Assembly (NCBI GenBank): GCA_027023425.1
Contig: JALVVL010000004.1
Location: 1-64,000 of the forward strand
Source: Anaerolineales bacterium
GTDB lineage: Bacteria > Chloroflexota > Anaerolineae > Anaerolineales > DRMV01
Length of the DNA: 64,000 nucleotides
Direction of reading: 5' to 3'
Below the pieces are notes generated by a model, which saw nothing but the letters and a program-made list of their open reading frames with translations, did no database searches and was not told where the DNA came from. Made by a program: the position numbers and the translations under genes. This document shows, in pieces, positions 61,117-64,000 of the stretch (the stretch's first letter is position 1; each line of letters opens with the position of its first letter).

Positions 61117-63006
61117 ATGAACACGAAGGCGAAAAACCTCACCCCTCAAGAGATAAATCGGCGGCTTGAGCGCATCCTGCCCACCGTGACCCGCCCGGGG
61201 CGCTACACCGGCGGCGAGTTGAATCAGGTGGTGAAGGATTGGGCGCGCATTCCGGTGAAGGTTGCGCTGGCTTTCCCCGATATTTACGATATTGGCATGT
61301 CCAACCTCGGCTTGGCGATTTTGTACGACATCATCAACCGCCGCGCCGACGCCCTCGCCGAGCGCGTTTACGCCCCGTGGATGGACATGGAAGCCGCTAT
61401 GCGCGCCGCTCACCTGCCGCTTTATTCGCTTGAAACCCATCACCCCCTCCGCGATTTTGACATCATCGGCTTCACCCTGCCTTCCGAAACGCTTTACACC
61501 AACTTGCTGAACATGCTGGCGCTCGCGGGCATCCCCCTGCGAGCGGAGGAGCGGAGCGCTGATGAGCCGCTTATCATCGCCGGCGGGCACGCCGTCTTCA
61601 ACCCCGAGCCGATAGCGCCCTTCGTTGATGCCTTTGCCATTGGCGAGGGCGAGGATGTGATAAACGAAATCATTGACACCTATCGCGCTTGGAAGCGCGC
61701 CGGCACTTCGCGCCGCGATCTGTGGGAACGGCTGGCGCGGGTTTGGGGTGTGTATGTGCCTGCGCTGTACGAGCCGGTTTACGAAAGGGGGCGTTTCCTC
61801 AAAATTGAACGCCTGAGCGAAGCCGCGCCGCCGCAGGTGCTCAAACGCATCGTCCCCGTCCTGCCGCCGCCGCCCACGAAGTTGGTCGTTCCTTACATTG
61901 ATACCGTCCACAATCGGCTGGCAATTGAAATTATGCGCGGTTGCACGCGCGGCTGCCGATACTGCCAAGCGGGCATGATTACCCGCCCCGTGCGCGAGCG
62001 GCCGGTTGAGGAAATCATCGCCGCAATAGAAGAAGGCTTGCGCGCCACCGGCTACGAGGAAGTTGGCTTGCTTTCACTTTCGTCAACCGATTATTCGCAC
62101 GCTTTGGAACTGGTGCGCGAGGTCAACCGCCGCTTTGGCAAAAGCGGGGTCAGCATTTCATTGCCGTCATCGCGCATTGAAACCTTCACCGTTGAACTGA
62201 TGGACGCGCTGGAAGTAACGCGGCGGAGCGGCTTCACGCTTGCCCCCGAGGCCGGAAGCGAGCGAATGCGCCGCATCATCAACAAGCCGATTTCCAGCGA
62301 GCAGTTGCTCCAAATTGCCGGTGAAATTTACGCGCGCGGCTGGACCACCATCAAACTTTATTTCATGATTGGCTTGCCGCATGAGCGGATGGAGGACGTG
62401 CAGGCAATTGCTGATTTAGCGCACGCCGTGCTCCGCGAGGGGCGAAAGCGCATCGGCAAGCGCGCCAAAGTTCACCTCGGCGTCAGCACTTTCGTGCCCA
62501 AGGTGGATACGCCGTTCCAATGGGCACCTGCTGATACGGTTGAATCCATCCGCCAAAAGCAAAAACTGCTGCGGGATTCTCTGCGCGGGCGCGGCTTCAA
62601 ACTCAGCCTCAACCGCCCCGAGGAGACCATGCTGGAGGCATGGCTTTCGCGCGGCGACCGCCGCATGGCAGACGCCGTCCAGCGCGCATGGGAACTCGGC
62701 GCGCACTTTGACGCTTGGCGCGAGGGTTTTGAATACGACCTTTGGCTTCAGGCGTTCCGCGATGTTGGGCTTGACCCGTGGGATTATATTCACCGCCAGC
62801 GCAGTTTAGACGAGCCCCTGCCGTGGGAGCACATCAGCCCCGCGGTCAGCAAGCGCTTTTTAGCGCTGGACTACCGCTGGAGCGAAGCCGAGCGCATCCG
62901 CCCCGATTGCCGCAATCAGTGCTATGCCTGCGGCATTCTGCCGACGTTCCGCGATATCCGCCGCGCCCATCCGGGCGATGTGTGGAAGTGCCCTGAGGTG
63001 AGATGA
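61117..63006 (+). CDS. radical SAM protein, TIGR03960-like (B12-binding-type N-terminus)
   Basis: A 629-residue radical SAM protein. The N-terminal region (about 40-200) resembles a B12-binding-type Rossmann fold (ALAFPDIYDIGMSNLGLAI, GFTLPSETLYTNLLNML). The radical SAM core has EIMRGCTRGCRYCQAGMITR near residue 275, with the Cys-x3-Cys-x2-Cys cluster ligands, and continues with FTLAPEAGSERMRRIINK. It ends with CRNQCYACGI, another Cys set. The architecture matches the TIGR03960 family, whose reaction is not established. A TIGR03936-type partner often lies next to it in other genomes but is absent here. No good ribosome-binding site is seen before the ATG at 61117. Confidence 0.88.
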   Translation: MNTKAKNLTPQEINRRLERILPTVTRPGRYTGGELNQVVKDWARIPVKVALAFPDIYDIGMSNLGLAILYDIINRRADALAERVYAPWMDMEAAMRAAHLPLYSLETHHPLRDFDIIGFTLPSETLYTNLLNMLALAGIPLRAEERSADEPLIIAGGHAVFNPEPIAPFVDAFAIGEGEDVINEIIDTYRAWKRAGTSRRDLWERLARVWGVYVPALYEPVYERGRFLKIERLSEAAPPQVLKRIVPVLPPPPTKLVVPYIDTVHNRLAIEIMRGCTRGCRYCQAGMITRPVRERPVEEIIAAIEEGLRATGYEEVGLLSLSSTDYSHALELVREVNRRFGKSGVSISLPSSRIETFTVELMDALEVTRRSGFTLAPEAGSERMRRIINKPISSEQLLQIAGEIYARGWTTIKLYFMIGLPHERMEDVQAIADLAHAVLREGRKRIGKRAKVHLGVSTFVPKVDTPFQWAPADTVESIRQKQKLLRDSLRGRGFKLSLNRPEETMLEAWLSRGDRRMADAVQRAWELGAHFDAWREGFEYDLWLQAFRDVGLDPWDYIHRQRSLDEPLPWEHISPAVSKRFLALDYRWSEAERIRPDCRNQCYACGILPTFRDIRRAHPGDVWKCPEVR

Positions 63007-63029
63007 CCGTTTGCATTTTATTCCCCACA

Positions 63030-63122
63030 ACGCGGCGAGCCGGTGTGGGTGGCGAAGCCATTCCCCAAATGGCGGGGAAGACCGCTTTGCGGTGACATAA
63101 AGCGGGAGAACTCACGCCTCCT
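63030..63122. mobile_element. decayed copy of the 157-bp MITE-like element
   Basis: The segment GGCGAGCCGGTGTGGGTGGC and what follows (GAAGCCATTCCCCAAATGGC, CCGCTTTGCGGTGACATAAA, GGGAGAACTCACGCC) aligns with the interior and right part of the element. The left inverted repeat is missing. It lies in the gap between the radical SAM gene and the convergent MTHFR gene. Confidence 0.7.
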
Positions 63123-63163
63123 CCCGCCTTAATTGCGCCGTATATTGCCTCCCTGAGAAAAAA

Positions 63164-64000
63164 TTAGGGACGCAATACCTTCGCTTTTCCCTTCGCCGTT
63201 TCTACAATTTCCGCCGCCAAGTCGTAGCGCTGGAATTGCGGCATCACATACACGCCCTGCGCCCATGAGCGGATGGCTTCCACCAGTTCCTGCGCGATGC
63301 GCACGCCTTCCTGCGGGGCGCGCTCGCCAGCCTGCTCAATGCGCCGCATCACCTCCGGCGGAATTTCAATGCCCGGCACCTCATTGTGCAGGAAGGCGGC
63401 GTGGCGGCGGCTGTAAAGGGGCATCACCCCCACCAGCACGGGGATTTCCAGTTTCCCAAACTCACGTTCGTAATCTTCCAGAAAGCGGCGGGCTTTTTCG
63501 GGATCAAACACCGGCTGGGTAAGGGCGAAATCCGCGCCGGCGCGGATTTTGCGGCGCAGCACCTTCATCTCCCGGGCCGGGTTTTTGGGGTTGAGGTTGA
63601 GGGCACAGCCCACAAAGAAGGAAGTCGGCTGGCCGATGGTGCTACCCGCGTGGTCAACCCCGGCGTTGAATTTCTGCTTGATGAGTTTGATCAGGCCGGA
63701 GGGCACCAGGTCGTAGTTGTCCATCGCTTCGGGGTAATCGCCGATGGAGGTGGGGTCGCCCATCACCACGAAGACGTTGCGGATGCCCAAGGCGTGCGCG
63801 GCGAGCAAATCGCCCTGCACCCGCAACAGGTTGCGCCCGCGAGTGGGGAAGTGGAGGGTGGTCTCAATGCCTACTTCCTGCTGGATGAGGTGGCACACCG
63901 CCCACGGGCTCATGCGCATCCGTGCCATGGGGCTGTCGGCCACATCCAGCACGTCTGCGCCCACATCGGCCAGCAGGCGAGCGGCGGCAAGCACCTTGTG
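63164..64000 (-). CDS. methylenetetrahydrofolate reductase domain, 5'-truncated by window edge
   Basis: The visible 278 residues are the MTHFR part of a larger protein, and the frame stays open to the window edge. Features are VLAAARLLADVGADVLDVAD, then ARMRMSPWAVCHLIQQE, RNVFVVMGDPTSIGDYPEA, and TQPVFDPEKARRFLED. The leading VADSPMARMRMS block is typical of bifunctional homocysteine S-methyltransferase/MTHFR proteins (BhmT-MetF type), so the missing N-terminus probably carries the methyltransferase. It reduces methylene-THF to methyl-THF and transfers methyl to homocysteine. It fits with folD and thyX as folate users in this window. Confidence 0.85.
   Translation of the reverse strand, partial: HKVLAAARLLADVGADVLDVADSPMARMRMSPWAVCHLIQQEVGIETTLHFPTRGRNLLRVQGDLLAAHALGIRNVFVVMGDPTSIGDYPEAMDNYDLVPSGLIKLIKQKFNAGVDHAGSTIGQPTSFFVGCALNLNPKNPAREMKVLRRKIRAGADFALTQPVFDPEKARRFLEDYEREFGKLEIPVLVGVMPLYSRRHAAFLHNEVPGIEIPPEVMRRIEQAGERAPQEGVRIAQELVEAIRSWAQGVYVMPQFQRYDLAAEIVETAKGKAKVLRP

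Overview
The window is a dense bacterial chromosome segment with no rRNA genes and no phage or plasmid genes. It most resembles a Chloroflexota genome of the Anaerolineae type. The grounds are Thr/Pro-rich linkers on secreted and membrane proteins, a long IleRS of the IleS2 type, T-box leaders on leuS and ileS, a CIRCE-controlled hrcA-grpE-dnaK-dnaJ operon, two-domain ThyX, and GC-rich coding with many TTG/GTG frames. This placement is an inference, because no marker comparison could be run.

Layout. 1-3142: two L,D-transpeptidases, a small unknown protein and an FAD amine oxidoreductase (+). 3279-8206: cinA, folD, lutA and a fused lutB-lutC (+). 8677-14197: two SPFH/band-7-like membrane proteins, then pseudouridine kinase and pseudouridine-phosphate glycosidase (+). 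14202-20033: three large polytopic membrane proteins, two GT-C-like paralogues around a YfhO-like protein (+). 20142-25451: rpsO, pnp, a PpiC lipoprotein and a Pro/Thr-rich anchored protein (+). 25685-35139 (-): thyX, then the transcription/translation operon nusA-ylxR-infB-rbfA-nrnA-truB-ribF. 35443-37380 (+): a mini membrane protein and an HD-PncC fusion. 37387-46423 (-): tmk, a SpoIIIAA/R3H ATPase, prmA, dnaJ, dnaK, grpE, hrcA. 46574-50196 (+): two tRNA-Ala genes and T-box-leuS. 50500-60900 (-): Nudix, trmI, hutH, ssnA-like, T-box-ileS, and a Rossmann protein of unknown role. 61117-63006 (+): a radical SAM protein. 63164-64000 (-): the MTHFR half of a probable homocysteine methyltransferase/MTHFR.

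The most unusual feature is the intergenic DNA. Most gaps over 200 bp are filled with mosaics of short, imperfectly iterated words. I call them W1 (CACAGATTA and its complement AATCTGTG), W2 (ACACAGAAATTT), W3 (GCAGAGACGCAGAGG and GCGCCAAGG), W4 (GACCTAACGACT), W5 (CCCTCAATCC / CCCTAATTCC) and W6 (CGCAACTCGCAATT). They lie at gene ends, supply stop codons and C-terminal residues, and in two membrane proteins are translated in frame. A second family is a 157-bp MITE-like element with terminal inverted repeats (ACAGGACTTACGCAGTT) and short target duplications. It sits between co-transcribed genes: rpsO/pnp, nusA/ylxR, grpE/dnaK and the leuS T-box/leuS.

Functionally the window is mostly housekeeping: translation, one-carbon and folate metabolism, protein quality control and nucleotide recycling. 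Notable protein-level oddities are a CinA with a decayed amidase domain while an intact amidase is fused to an HD domain elsewhere, a LutB-LutC fusion, a tandem ThyX with the RHR motif in only one half, and a HutH with Ser-Ser-Gly in place of Ala-Ser-Gly.
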